DNA of 64,000 nucleotides from the NCBI RefSeq assembly GCF_000379965.1, contig NZ_KB904334.1:1-64000 (forward strand), in the 5' to 3' direction. The position numbers were made by a program, and so were the translations under genes. Below are positions 34,901 to 42,869 of this stretch, piece by piece (positions within the stretch are counted from its first letter, which is position 1; each line of letters starts with the position of its first letter). Under the pieces are notes generated by a model, which ran no database searches, was not told the origin of the DNA, and saw only the letters and a list, made by a program, of their open reading frames with translations. Origin of the DNA: Hoylesella nanceiensis DSM 19126 = JCM 15639. GTDB lineage: Bacteria; Bacteroidota; Bacteroidia; Bacteroidales; Bacteroidaceae.

Positions 34901-35426
34901 TATTAAAAGCACCGTCGATGTTGGTAACGGTACCTACATTGCGATTTTTTACATAAACGGTTGCACCAATAATGGGCTCGCCTTTTTCGTCGACCACACT
35001 ACCAGTGATAGGCTGCATCACTCCTTTTTTATCGTCTTTTGTAAGACTTTTAGAAGCAGGTGTTTGCTTATCTTGCTTCTTTACGATTGATATCACCTTG
35101 CCATTTACACTGTGTGTTAATCCTAAAGGCTCTAAAACCTGTTGCAACACTTGTATCAATGCCTGTCCATTAGACGACACATTTACTTTTGTTGCTGGGT
35201 TTAATACCGAGTTTCTATACACAAAAGTGTAGTTTGTTTGACTCTCGATTTGTTTAAAGAACTCACTAAAGGTGTTGTTCTTTACACTTACATTCACCTT
35301 TTCTGTTTGTGCATTACCTACCATTGGGGCAAGAAAACCAAGCGCAACAAGATAGGTGCGTGGCTTTAACAAATAACACAAGTGCCTTTTATCAGGCAAT
35401 AATCGTTTCTGTTTTTCTAACGTCAT
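31986..35426 (-). CDS. SusC-family TonB-dependent transducer with STN domain
   Basis: This 1146-residue outer membrane transporter has a signal peptide ending ...MVGNAQ. It is followed by a Secretin/TonB N-terminal (STN) signalling domain at about 45-115 (FSEFFKQIESQTNYTFVYRN...), a CNA-B domain at about 140-215 (GSVVDEKGEPIIGATVYV) and the plug domain with VRGVSTF and AIYGVRGANGVVLI. STN domains contact FecR-type anti-sigma factors in the periplasm, and such genes lie directly upstream here (FecR ends 78 bp before this start). The expected logic is substrate binding, STN, FecR, then release of the ECF sigma factor and induction of this operon. Confidence 0.95.
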   Translation of the reverse strand: MTLEKQKRLLPDKRHLCYLLKPRTYLVALGFLAPMVGNAQTEKVNVSVKNNTFSEFFKQIESQTNYTFVYRNSVLNPATKVNVSSNGQALIQVLQQVLEPLGLTHSVNGKVISIVKKQDKQTPASKSLTKDDKKGVMQPITGSVVDEKGEPIIGATVYVKNRNVGTVTNIDGAFNIEVAPEDILLVSYIGYQPQEISSKGKQKLHVVLREDNAQKLDEIVVVGYGKQKKESVTAAISTMSTKELVQTPQANVSNMLVGRMPGLVAVQRSGAPGEDASSLLVRGVSTFTDNTEPLVMIDGVERPNFNGIDPNEIESVNILKDASATAIYGVRGANGVVLITTRKGSKSKPSLSYSANVSLQQPTALPHYLNSADYATLYNEAQKNDAYASGATFKPRFTDKDIELYKNGFDPVLHPNMDWTSDFLKKTSFRTQHNFNISGGTERVKYFISAGYFDQQGMFKHTKIDKDHDVNSRNTRYNFRSNLDFTITDDFTASAQLAVQIEDVVTPGTGNSDIWKAISFANPLSSPGMIDGKIVKIQDGLGATNPWQSLLSNGFSKDSRNNLNSTFKLTYDLSRILLKGLKVHASIAYDSYYYSRKKFYKSYPFYVARRDQQDPNNVLLIPQIEETVWDTGHSWNKNKKVYFEAALNYDQQFGKHHVTGLLLYNQSKYYSPALKFNVPNAYQGLVSRITYAYDSRYLAEINMGYNGTENFAKGKRFGFFPAFSMGWVVSEEPFFPKNDWVVFLKLRGSYGEVGNDQIGGERFLYMPSSYGYAPDKDFYKYHFGDASSYSTSRMIIENKIGNPNLTWEKARKMNFGFEANLLKNHLTVSFDVFKEKRNNILANRSTQPMIIGANLPAYNLGEMENKGWELDVNYRNRINKFNYWVRFNYSFARNKILYRDEVNKRYKYQLETGRRKDQFFGLLTDGFYNSWEEINSLSRPRSAWSGNKLQPGDVKYVDVNKDGEIDNYDMVPIGYSPIPEIVYGFSFGFNWNNWDFSALWQGADNVSIKYFGRSLWPFIKGEESAKELIKERWTPERYAANDKITFPRLSLNPNRETDHNYRESDLWIRDAKYLRLKNVEVGYTFKKAFVKSLGLESVRLYISGSNLLTLTKVIDLDPEAPSKGGNVEINTYPLQRVYNLGINVNF

Positions 35427-35504
35427 GAGGTTATTTTGAATTTAATTTTATTTTAAGAATTATTTAAATGGATATACTTCCAAATGTTGTTCGTTGTTGT
35501 TTTT

Positions 35505-36461
35505 CTATTTGATATATACTTGTTTTTCTTTGATTGAATAATTAAAGTTATATAATCGGCTCAAAGCATCTAACATTTCAGTGATGCCAGTCTGCTTAAA
35601 TGTTCCTGTAATTTTATCGTTCATTGGTATATTTCGTTGGAAGTGGAACTCTACTCCATAAGCATTCGAAACATCTTCGAACACCTCTTTAAGTGGAGTG
35701 TCTTTGAAAACGAGGGTTCCATTGCGCCAACCTGCATCGCAAAGTAGGTCTGCCTCTTGCCAACTCAATTTGCTTTCCACCTTATTATATATAGTCTTCT
35801 GACCTGGAACTAAATGACATTCGTTCTTTAAGTGAGGCGAAGTGAGTTTTACGCTGCCACTGAAAAGTGCTGTTTCGATGGCTTTTTCAGACACTTTAAG
35901 GTTGAATTGTGTTCCTAATACCTCTACATCCATATCTTTCATCGATACAACAAAGGGACAAAGAGGATTTTTGGCTACATTGAAATACACCTCACCTGAA
36001 TCGAGTTTGATGTGGCGTTCTACACCAGGAATAATCGAATAGCGAAACGCTGTACCACCATTGACTTCCAAGTGAGTACCATCTGGCAAAGTAAAAGCAG
36101 CCTTATTACCCTTCAATATGCGTACACTTGTGTAGTAATTGCTATGCTTTTGCAATCTATTTTCATAGCTTTTAAAAAGCGAAGCCAATCCAACAAAAAG
36201 ACAAAGGAAACAAGCTGCAGACAAAATCCATGTTCTGCGCTTTCTCATTCTGATGGTTCTTTCAATCTGTTGATACAACAATTCACGCTCTTCGGCTGTC
36301 ATCTTCTCAACAGAATGGGTGCTTTCGTTCTCTTCTAACACTTCCCATAGAACTTCGTCCGAGATGTTTTGCATCTCGTTTTTCAATCTCTTCAATTCCG
36401 AAGTGCTTAGTTTTCCTGCAAAATAGTTGCTAAATAGTTGTTTTAACTCTTCGTTTGTCAT
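35505..36461 (-). CDS. FecR-family anti-sigma factor
   Basis: This 318-residue inner membrane regulator has a cytosolic N-terminal anti-sigma region (residues 1-75), one transmembrane helix at about 77-96 and a periplasmic FecR domain (DGTHLEVNGGTAFRYS, DSGEVYFNVAKNPLCPFVV, EVLGTQFNLKV). A C-terminal DUF4974-like segment follows (FKDTPLKEVFEDVSNAYGVEF). The periplasmic part should bind the STN domain of the next gene's product. It starts 23 bp after the sigma factor gene. Confidence 0.93.
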   Translation of the reverse strand: MTNEELKQLFSNYFAGKLSTSELKRLKNEMQNISDEVLWEVLEENESTHSVEKMTAEERELLYQQIERTIRMRKRRTWILSAACFLCLFVGLASLFKSYENRLQKHSNYYTSVRILKGNKAAFTLPDGTHLEVNGGTAFRYSIIPGVERHIKLDSGEVYFNVAKNPLCPFVVSMKDMDVEVLGTQFNLKVSEKAIETALFSGSVKLTSPHLKNECHLVPGQKTIYNKVESKLSWQEADLLCDAGWRNGTLVFKDTPLKEVFEDVSNAYGVEFHFQRNIPMNDKITGTFKQTGITEMLDALSRLYNFNYSIKEKQVYIK

Positions 36462-36484
36462 TGATATATGGCACCTTAAAGGGT

Positions 36485-37066
36485 TTAAAATTCATATAAG
36501 AAAGAAAGTAACCAGCAAATAAAACCACCTTTGGTGAGTTCTTTTCTCAACACTTTCAATACTGTTGTAAGATAGTTTTTCACTGTTTGTGGAGACAAAC
36601 TGAGGTTTTGTGATATTTCTTTTATCGTCATTCCCTTGTCTCTACTCATTTTATATATCTCGCAAGCACGTGATGGTAGTTTGGTTTTACTGCTCTCTAC
36701 ATACTGCAATACATCTTTATATAGAATGTCGCTGTCGGCTGTTTTATTCTCGTTTATTGCTCCATAAAGAGAAACATATTGATCGATTGTGATTTCTTTG
36801 ACCTCTTTTCTGAACATATCTATAATGAGATGATGGGCAATAGTGAAGAGATATGCCTGCAAATTAGCTTCTGGATTTAAGGCGTTTCGGTTATCCCAAA
36901 ACTTCAAAAATGTGTCTTGTACAATGTCTTGAGCCAGCTCTGGGTTCTTAACTTTTTTCAAAACAAAGGCATATAACGAGTCAACTTGCTCGTTATACAC
37001 CTCTTTAAACAAATCATACGAATTATTAAAAGGAACTACATTATTGTCTTGTTTTGCACGAAACAT
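36485..37066 (-). CDS. ECF-type RNA polymerase sigma factor (FecI-like)
   Basis: The start at 37066 (MFRAKQDNNVVPF) is chosen over a frame 15 codons longer with a Cys-rich leader. The 193-residue protein has sigma region 2 (LKKVKNPELAQDIVQDTFLKFWDN, then LFTIAHHLIIDMFRK) and region 4 (GMTIKEISQNLSLSPQTVKNYLTTVLKVLRKEL). It would direct transcription of the susC operon downstream when FecR is relieved. It lies 57 bp after the phosphoesterase gene on the same strand. Confidence 0.93.
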   Translation of the reverse strand: MFRAKQDNNVVPFNNSYDLFKEVYNEQVDSLYAFVLKKVKNPELAQDIVQDTFLKFWDNRNALNPEANLQAYLFTIAHHLIIDMFRKEVKEITIDQYVSLYGAINENKTADSDILYKDVLQYVESSKTKLPSRACEIYKMSRDKGMTIKEISQNLSLSPQTVKNYLTTVLKVLRKELTKGGFICWLLSFLYEF

Positions 37067-37123
37067 GGTATTATTTAAACCAATTAAAACTCCGCACAAA
37101 CATAAGTTCAATGCCCATTATTT

Positions 37124-38281
37124 CTATTTCAACTTAAAGCTAAAATGTTTTATATTCTTTTTGTTGAGTTCTGAATACTCCACTTCCATTCTATCTTTCT
37201 TCACTTCGCATAACAAATAGCTCATATTGCTATTCACTAACACTGGGAAGTGAATGTCGTTGGTTGCTTCTTGGAACTCATATCGGTGTAAGTGACCCGA
37301 CAACATCACCGAAGCTTGCATATTGTTAAGCGTTGGAACCATTGTTTCTTTAAGATGATAGTATCCATGCCAAGAGCCAAATGCTGGTGGGATGTGTGAG
37401 AACACGATCAAAGGATATTTCTTATGGCGTTCTTCTTTAGCCAAGTTCTTTAGCCAAAGAGCTTCTCTTTCTCTATATTCGTCGAATGCTGCGATGTCAC
37501 TATACTCCATATCGGTGTCGGGTTTGTCTTCTCCTGAATCTAAAAACAAGAAGTCTATGCCCGCAATATGTTGCAAACGATAATATTCATTGGTCTTTGT
37601 TGGGAAGTAATCTATCACATGATCGGCAAAAGATCCACGTGTTTCGTGGTTTCCACGATTAAATAATATGGGGATTTTTGTAGCGAACATAGAAACACAA
37701 GTATCGATATAAGCTCGCAAAACATTGTTAGGATCGCCCACCATGTTCGACATATCGCCATTTAAAAGCACAAAGTCTAACTTCGAAAAGTCTACATCTT
37801 TGCACAAATCTTTCATAAAAGCAGCTCGCTCATGAATATCATTTAAAACCAAGAAGCGCACGTCTCTGCGTTCAACAGGATAGGTTTTAAACTTATAAGG
37901 CTCTTTTTTATACACGATAGAAGCAGCAGTTTCGCCGTATGTAACCCAGTCACTCCAAGTCCAAGTGCGCATCTCTTTTGTGAAGATACGATAGCGATAA
38001 GGAGTATTTGGACGAAGATTCATCACCTTAACGCAATGTAATGTGTCGCTAACATTCTTCCTTCCACGAACGGTATCGAATACTTTTCGACGTTCTTTTC
38101 CATAAAAATGCATGCCATCTTCTTCTGCAATTTCCACCCAAGACATACCTGGTTTATCTGTAACCCACATAATTGTGACTGAAACTGAGTCCATATCGCA
38201 AATGTATGGGCCATGAGTTATCTTTATTGCAAAAGCATTCTGCATGCAAAAAAGCATGAAAAGGAATAGTATTTTTCTCAT
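37124..38281 (-). CDS. Secreted purple acid phosphatase-like metallophosphoesterase
   Basis: The start at 38281 (MRKILFLFMLFCMQNAFA) gives a type I signal peptide. An N-terminal fibronectin-like domain (residues about 20-115; HGPYICDMDSVSVTIMWVTDK, RYRIFTKE) precedes a calcineurin-like phosphoesterase domain. Metal-binding motifs are present: LVLNDIHERA (a DxH variant), LNGDMSN (GDM), NRGNHETRG (GNHE), VFSHIPP and LSGHLHRYE (GHxH). The architecture is that of purple acid phosphatase-type enzymes. It is upstream of the sigma factor in the same direction and may be transcribed with it. Phosphate release from a periplasmic or surface substrate is inferred. Confidence 0.88.
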   Translation of the reverse strand: MRKILFLFMLFCMQNAFAIKITHGPYICDMDSVSVTIMWVTDKPGMSWVEIAEEDGMHFYGKERRKVFDTVRGRKNVSDTLHCVKVMNLRPNTPYRYRIFTKEMRTWTWSDWVTYGETAASIVYKKEPYKFKTYPVERRDVRFLVLNDIHERAAFMKDLCKDVDFSKLDFVLLNGDMSNMVGDPNNVLRAYIDTCVSMFATKIPILFNRGNHETRGSFADHVIDYFPTKTNEYYRLQHIAGIDFLFLDSGEDKPDTDMEYSDIAAFDEYREREALWLKNLAKEERHKKYPLIVFSHIPPAFGSWHGYYHLKETMVPTLNNMQASVMLSGHLHRYEFQEATNDIHFPVLVNSNMSYLLCEVKKDRMEVEYSELNKKNIKHFSFKLK

Positions 38282-38381
38282 TGGTATAATGTATTGTTTA
38301 GTTTGTTGATTCATAATCGTTTATTGCACAGAAGACAATAGGACACAAAGCCCGTTTTAATCTCCGTTTATAAATAATACG

Positions 38382-38389
38382 CAAAAGTA
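38382..38389 (-). promoter_or_regulatory. Predicted -7 element for the phosphoesterase (and possibly sigma/FecR)
   Basis: TACTTTTG on the minus strand matches TAnnTTTG, about 100 bp upstream of the ATG at 38281. Confidence 0.45.
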
Positions 38390-38401
38390 CTAAATTAGTA
38401 C
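38387..38401. promoter_or_regulatory. Operator-like palindrome GTACTAAATTAGTAC
   Basis: This is a perfect 7+1+7 inverted repeat overlapping the upstream edge of the -7 element at 38382-38389. The position fits a repressor site; the regulator is unknown. Confidence 0.35.
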
Positions 38402-38532
38402 TATAAAAAAGTTATTTTTTATGTTAATATCCCACTTTCCCCTCTAACACCCCCTCAAACGCTATCAACTTTTTTAGGGATTTCCCTATATTATTTAAGG
38501 ATTTCCCACCTAACTTTTTACTTTTTATTGTA

Positions 38533-38540
38533 TAACTTTG
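38533..38540 (+). promoter_or_regulatory. Predicted -7 element for the glycine-zipper lipoprotein
   Basis: TAACTTTG matches TAnnTTTG, about 75 bp before the ATG at 38615. Confidence 0.5.
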
Positions 38541-38614
38541 CGGCATTAAATCATTAAAACGATAGGAATAACAGCCCCTAAGGTTGTTTCTTAATATAGA
38601 AAGGAACAAGAATT

Positions 38615-39445
38615 ATGAAAAGATTAGTTATGAGTGTTGCAACTGCAGCATTACTTTTAAGTAGTTGTGGCGGTGCTCAAGGCACAGGAATGTATATTGG
38701 TGCTAACATGGGAGGAATGTTAGGAAGTGCTGTTGGCGGACTATTTGGCGGCATGAATGGTAGCAACATCGGTACAATTATAGGCGTTGCAGGTGGCGCA
38801 GCCGCTGGAGGTGCAATCGCAAAGAATAAAGCTGATCGTGCACAACAACGTCCATTCGATTCTTCTTACGAAGGAGTTGATGGCCTATACTCTAACTTCA
38901 ATGGTTCAGATGTAGCCCTTTCATCAGACAACTCACTATCTTCTAATCTTGTAAATGCTTCATATAGCAACAATGATGATAGAATATATCCATTCGGAAG
39001 CACACAAGTTGCACAACCACAAGATTACAATACCACTCAAACTGTAACTGTTGGACAACTCGAAAGAAAAGCTCAACCACAGAATGAGCGTACAAGAGAC
39101 ATCGTAGAATTGCGCAATCCTCGTTTCCAAGACGATAATAATGATAATATATTGGTGAGAAATGAGATGGCAAAAGTTACATTTGAGATATTCAATAACG
39201 GTACAGAACCTTTATATAATGTAGACCCAATTGTTGAAGAAACAACAGGAAACAAGCACGTTTACATTTCTCCTACTTTGTCGGTACAACGCATCGACCC
39301 AGGAAAAGGTATCCGTTACACAGCTCTTGTCACAACAGACAAGTGGTTAAAGAATGGCAACATCACTCTAAAAGTATATGCACGACAAGGCGCACGCACT
39401 ATCACTGCAATACAAGAGTTCAACATTCCTACTCGAAAGAAATAA
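38615..39445 (+). CDS. Glycine-zipper outer membrane lipoprotein
   Basis: This 276-residue lipoprotein has lipobox LSSC (Cys18). Residues about 24-70 form a Gly-rich zipper (GANMGGMLGSAVGGLFGG, then GVAGGAAAGGAIAKNK), typical of membrane-inserting or oligomerizing segments. A low-complexity polar linker follows. The last ~120 residues are an all-beta domain (VELRNPRFQDDNNDN..., EIFNNGTEPLYNVDPIV, NITLKVYARQGARTI) resembling a conserved Bacteroidetes domain of unknown role. It is monocistronic with its own terminator. Its function is unknown; envelope integrity is a guess. Confidence 0.75.
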   Translation: MKRLVMSVATAALLLSSCGGAQGTGMYIGANMGGMLGSAVGGLFGGMNGSNIGTIIGVAGGAAAGGAIAKNKADRAQQRPFDSSYEGVDGLYSNFNGSDVALSSDNSLSSNLVNASYSNNDDRIYPFGSTQVAQPQDYNTTQTVTVGQLERKAQPQNERTRDIVELRNPRFQDDNNDNILVRNEMAKVTFEIFNNGTEPLYNVDPIVEETTGNKHVYISPTLSVQRIDPGKGIRYTALVTTDKWLKNGNITLKVYARQGARTITAIQEFNIPTRKK

Positions 39446-39504
39446 GGAATAATAGCATAGCAGGTTGTTTTTGAAATGTTATAACAGAATACTTTGTATT
39501 CAAT

Positions 39505-39545
39505 AAGGAGTTGAGAGTAATCTATTCTCAACTCCTTTCTTTTTT
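39505..39545 (+). terminator. Rho-independent terminator
   Basis: AAGGAGTTGAGA pairs with TCTCAACTCCTT (39526-39537), followed by a T-rich tail. Confidence 0.85.
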
Positions 39546-39584
39546 AATAATAAGTTATAAATAGCATGCTTTCTATTTTTTTTG

Positions 39585-39592
39585 TAACTTTG
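39585..39592 (+). promoter_or_regulatory. Predicted -7 element for the PH-domain/DacB operon
   Basis: TAACTTTG matches TAnnTTTG, 58 bp before the ATG at 39651. Confidence 0.5.
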
Positions 39593-39650
39593 CACCCATT
39601 GTTTTGTAGCTAATAACTATTTGTTGGCGACACAATAAAATAAATATCTC

Positions 39651-40064
39651 ATGAACAGAACATTTCAACAACAATTTAATTGGCAAGCCAAAATAGCCAT
39701 TTTTCTAACAAGTGGATTCGCTTTTTATATGTTTTGGCAACAGAAAGCCCTTGTAGGAACGTTGTTTGCACTATTCACTCTCTTTATAATAAACTACATT
39801 ATCAATAGCAGTTATACATTTAAAGCAATTGATAATCAACAGTTCTTAGAGATCAACCACGGACGTTTCTATCGCAAGAAAACTGTTTCTCTTGCACAAA
39901 TCAACAACATATCGACCCATAAGATATGCTTTGGGCTCATCACTTCGCTCATTATTGAAACAGAAAACAAACAATATATTGGAATACAACCACAACAACC
40001 AGAATTATTTATCAATGAGTTTTATAAACGAAAGAATGCAAACAATAAAAATGATGACGAATAA
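39651..40064 (+). CDS. Small membrane protein with bacterial PH-like domain
   Basis: This 137-residue protein has two adjacent transmembrane helices (about 15-32 and 35-52), followed by a PH-like (bPH) domain from about 55 to 125 (YTFKAIDNQQFLEINHGRFYRKKTVSLAQINNI). The C-terminal tail is rich in Asn and Asp. Its stop overlaps the start of the DacB-like gene, which suggests translational coupling. The function is unknown; a membrane-associated partner of cell-wall remodelling is only a guess from context. Confidence 0.75.
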   Translation: MNRTFQQQFNWQAKIAIFLTSGFAFYMFWQQKALVGTLFALFTLFIINYIINSSYTFKAIDNQQFLEINHGRFYRKKTVSLAQINNISTHKICFGLITSLIIETENKQYIGIQPQQPELFINEFYKRKNANNKNDDE

Positions 40065-41322
40065 TAGTCGCCTCTACTCTGTCATTTTTATTTTATTCTT
40101 ACTACCTCTTCATATCTTTGCCCAGATTGATAACGAGGTAAAAGACCAAAATGTAGAGACTTCGGAGCTTGATTCTGTATCGGCATCTACCATCTTTGAG
40201 GATAGCACGGCATTGCCTTGGCCACTCAATAAGCAAGAACAATTGCAGACACTACTTAACAACAAGATGTTTAAAACATCGCAAGTGGGATTGATGGTAT
40301 ATGATATTACAGCCGACTCAACAATCTTTCAATTCAATGAAAAGCAACTTTTGCGTCCAGCTTCAACCATGAAGCTCATCACTGCCATTGCTGCTTTAGA
40401 CAAACTTGGCGGTGGTCATCAGTTTAAAACTTCGTTATGGAAAACGGGAAACATCGAAGACAGGGTGCTAAAAGGCAATGTTTATTGTGTAGGAGGATTC
40501 GATCCGATGTTTAACAACGATGATATGCACGCCTTTGTCAATGGTCTTAAAGAGTTAGAAATTGACACTATTGCGGGCTATATCTTTACAGACACATCGA
40601 TGAAAGATGGAGATAAATGGGGAGAAGGCTGGTGTTGGGACGATGATAATCCCACGCTTACACCTTTATTGATAAGTGGTAAAGACCGATTTATGGAGCG
40701 TTTGATGCACCTTTTGCAAGAAGCTGGCATCACAGTAACGATGGGTTGGACCTCAGGCACAAAGCCTTACGAAGCCGTTCAGATTGAAAGTAGATTCCAC
40801 ACCATCGACCAAGTACTCATGAAGATGATGAAAGATAGTAACAATCTCTATGCCGAAGCTATGTTTTATCAATTGGCAAGCAGTGCAGGAAGGCGTCCTT
40901 CGTCGGCAAAAGATGCACGAACAGTGATTAAACAGCTAATCACTAAGTTGCAAAAAGACCCCAATAAATACAAAATTGCCGATGGTTCAGGACTATCTTT
41001 ATATAATTATGTAAGTGCTGAACTTGAGGTTGAGTTCTTAAAGTATGCTTATAACAACAAAAACATATTCAGACATCTCGACCCTTCGCTTCCTTCTGCT
41101 GGCGTAGATGGCACTTTAAAGAAGAGAATGCAAGGCCAATACACTCGAAGTAACGTGCATGCTAAAACAGGAACACTCACTGGAATTAGTTCACTTGCTG
41201 GCTATTGCACTGCCTCAAACGGCCATTTCTTGTGCTTTGCCATCATCAATCAGGGATTAATTCACAACTCAAATGGACGTGCTTTTCAAAATAAAGTGTG
41301 CGAAATTCTATGCGCTCCGTAA
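40051..41322 (+). CDS. dacB: D-alanyl-D-alanine carboxypeptidase/endopeptidase (PBP4, S13)
   Basis: The start at 40051 (MMTNNSRLYSVIFILFLLPLHIFAQ) overlaps the previous gene by 14 bp and gives a signal peptide; the frame is open further upstream but would not be secreted. The serine penicillin-binding motifs are present: SxxK as Ser105-Thr-Met-Lys108 (LLRPASTMKLIT), SxN as DSNNLYAEAM and KTG as HAKTGTLTG. The protein trims peptidoglycan stem peptides or crosslinks in the periplasm. At about 423 residues it is slightly shorter than E. coli DacB, as is common for Bacteroidetes homologues. Confidence 0.9.
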   Translation: MMTNNSRLYSVIFILFLLPLHIFAQIDNEVKDQNVETSELDSVSASTIFEDSTALPWPLNKQEQLQTLLNNKMFKTSQVGLMVYDITADSTIFQFNEKQLLRPASTMKLITAIAALDKLGGGHQFKTSLWKTGNIEDRVLKGNVYCVGGFDPMFNNDDMHAFVNGLKELEIDTIAGYIFTDTSMKDGDKWGEGWCWDDDNPTLTPLLISGKDRFMERLMHLLQEAGITVTMGWTSGTKPYEAVQIESRFHTIDQVLMKMMKDSNNLYAEAMFYQLASSAGRRPSSAKDARTVIKQLITKLQKDPNKYKIADGSGLSLYNYVSAELEVEFLKYAYNNKNIFRHLDPSLPSAGVDGTLKKRMQGQYTRSNVHAKTGTLTGISSLAGYCTASNGHFLCFAIINQGLIHNSNGRAFQNKVCEILCAP

Positions 41323-41370
41323 ATAAATATATAGTAATTATTTTTTCAACTCAATAAAAACCAAAGCAAT

Positions 41371-42543
41371 ATGAACGAAATTAAAAACTTAGTAGAACAG
41401 CTCATTGAGCTAACAGGCATTCATGGTGCAAGTGTTGTACCCATTCGTTATGCCCTATTCTTTATCATTGCGATATTCTTATCGTGGTTTTCTGGCTGGG
41501 CAGGATGGTACATTATTCGCCCTATTATACAAAAGATAAGTTCTAAAACGCCTACAGAATGGGACACTCTATTATTTAATGACACTGTTCTTCGCACGTT
41601 TTGCAAGCTCATTCCTGCTGTTGTTATCTGGAAATTGTTGCCTTTGGTGGTATTTCAACACGCCACTTTAAAAGACATAGTGGCTCGACTAACAGCTGTA
41701 TATATATGTGTAATGGTGGTAAAATTATTGCTTGCCATCATCAAATCGGTTGAAACAAAGAAGACAAAGAAAGGCTCTAAAATGCAACTTTATGCCAAAT
41801 CGTTCTTGGGAGTCGTTCGTATTGTCATATTCTTCTTGGCTGGAATTGTTATCATTGCTACCTTATTTAATAAGAACCCCTTAACGCTTCTTGCAGGATT
41901 GGGTGCTACTTCTGCCGTATTGATGTTGGTATTTCAAGACACCATACAAGGTCTTGTGGCTGGAATTCGCCTCAACAGCAACGAAATGGTACGCATTGGC
42001 GATTGGATTACCGTTCCTGGTACACCCGCAGATGGTATTGTTGAGGACGTAACTTTAACCACAGTAAAGGTTAGAAACTTTGATAATACAACCGCAACTG
42101 TCACTCCTATGGCTTTAGTTAACGGCTCTTTCCAAAACTGGAGAAGTATGGCTGCAGGCTCAGGACGCCGTGTTACACGACAAGTTTATTTCGATTTTAA
42201 AAGCATTGGCTTTGTTTCTGACGAGCAAAAGCAAGCTCTTATCTCGAAAGAACTATTCACTGAAGACGAACTAAAAGGCAATCACATCAACATTGCACTC
42301 TATCGTCAATACATCGAACGTTATCTTTCAAGCAGAAAGGACATTATTCCTGAAATGGGTTTATTGGTAAGAGAAGTAGAAGCCACACAATCTGGTTTGC
42401 CTTTGTGCTTCGTTTTCTTCATAAAGAACGATCCTGCAGTGCACTACGAGCACACTTTGGCAGAGATAGTGGAATGGTGTTATGCTATGGCTAACGAGTT
42501 TAAGTTAACCATTTATCAACAATTCCCCAACCAAAACGCATAA
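41371..42543 (+). CDS. MscS-family mechanosensitive ion channel
   Basis: This 390-residue inner membrane protein has about four to five predicted transmembrane helices in the first 190 residues. The pore helix region (NPLTLLAGLGATSAVLMLVFQDTIQGLVAGI) is followed by the MscS beta domain (NEMVRIGDWITVPGTPADGIVEDVTLTTVKVRNFDN). It resembles the YbdG-like group with a longer cytoplasmic domain. It would release solutes on hypo-osmotic shock. It starts 48 bp after dacB and ends at a strong terminator. Confidence 0.92.
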   Translation: MNEIKNLVEQLIELTGIHGASVVPIRYALFFIIAIFLSWFSGWAGWYIIRPIIQKISSKTPTEWDTLLFNDTVLRTFCKLIPAVVIWKLLPLVVFQHATLKDIVARLTAVYICVMVVKLLLAIIKSVETKKTKKGSKMQLYAKSFLGVVRIVIFFLAGIVIIATLFNKNPLTLLAGLGATSAVLMLVFQDTIQGLVAGIRLNSNEMVRIGDWITVPGTPADGIVEDVTLTTVKVRNFDNTTATVTPMALVNGSFQNWRSMAAGSGRRVTRQVYFDFKSIGFVSDEQKQALISKELFTEDELKGNHINIALYRQYIERYLSSRKDIIPEMGLLVREVEATQSGLPLCFVFFIKNDPAVHYEHTLAEIVEWCYAMANEFKLTIYQQFPNQNA

Positions 42544-42567
42544 AGGTTCAACCCCTCTATAACTTAA

Positions 42568-42606
42568 TAAAGACGCAGGTTCAACGAGCTTGCGTCTTTA
42601 TTTTTA
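42568..42606 (+). terminator. Rho-independent terminator after mscS
   Basis: TAAAGACGCA pairs with TGCGTCTTTA (42591-42600) and is followed by TTTTTAT. Confidence 0.85.
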
Positions 42607-42618
42607 TCTCACCTCTTT

Positions 42619-42728
42619 ATAATAGCTATGCTTTTACACTGCAATAGCAATGCTTTTAGAGTGCAAACTCAATGCTTTTACATGCCGAAAGCTATCAAAT
42701 TGTTTTGCAAGAAATAGCTCAACGCACA
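42619..42728. repeat. 22-bp periodic intergenic repeat array, locus F (5 units)
   Basis: Units begin at 42619, 42641, 42663, 42685 and 42707, exactly 22 bp apart. Examples are GCAATAGCAATGCTTTTAGA and ATAATAGCTATGCTTTTACA. It follows the mscS terminator. Confidence 0.88.
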
Positions 42729-42749
42729 ACGAAAGAATTTTTCTTATAT

Positions 42750-42780
42750 TTTGATGTTTGAAATAAAAACTCTAATTTTG
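42750..42780 (+). promoter_or_regulatory. Predicted promoter of the exbB operon
   Basis: The -33 element TTTG (42750-42753) and the -7 element TAATTTTG (42773-42780) are separated by 19 bp, the expected Bacteroidetes layout. Confidence 0.55.
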
Positions 42781-42869
42781 CGTTTAATATTTGCATTGAA
42801 GTATAACATTTAAGTAAAAAGAAGCACCCGTCCTACATACAAGGGCAGTTGCTTTTTTACATAAGTAAG

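Larger units (their letters stand above)
38315..38614. other. Divergent promoter region
   Basis: It holds a minus-strand -7 element (38382-38389), a palindrome overlapping it (38387-38401) and a plus-strand -7 element (38533-38540). No gene is seen. Confidence 0.6.
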
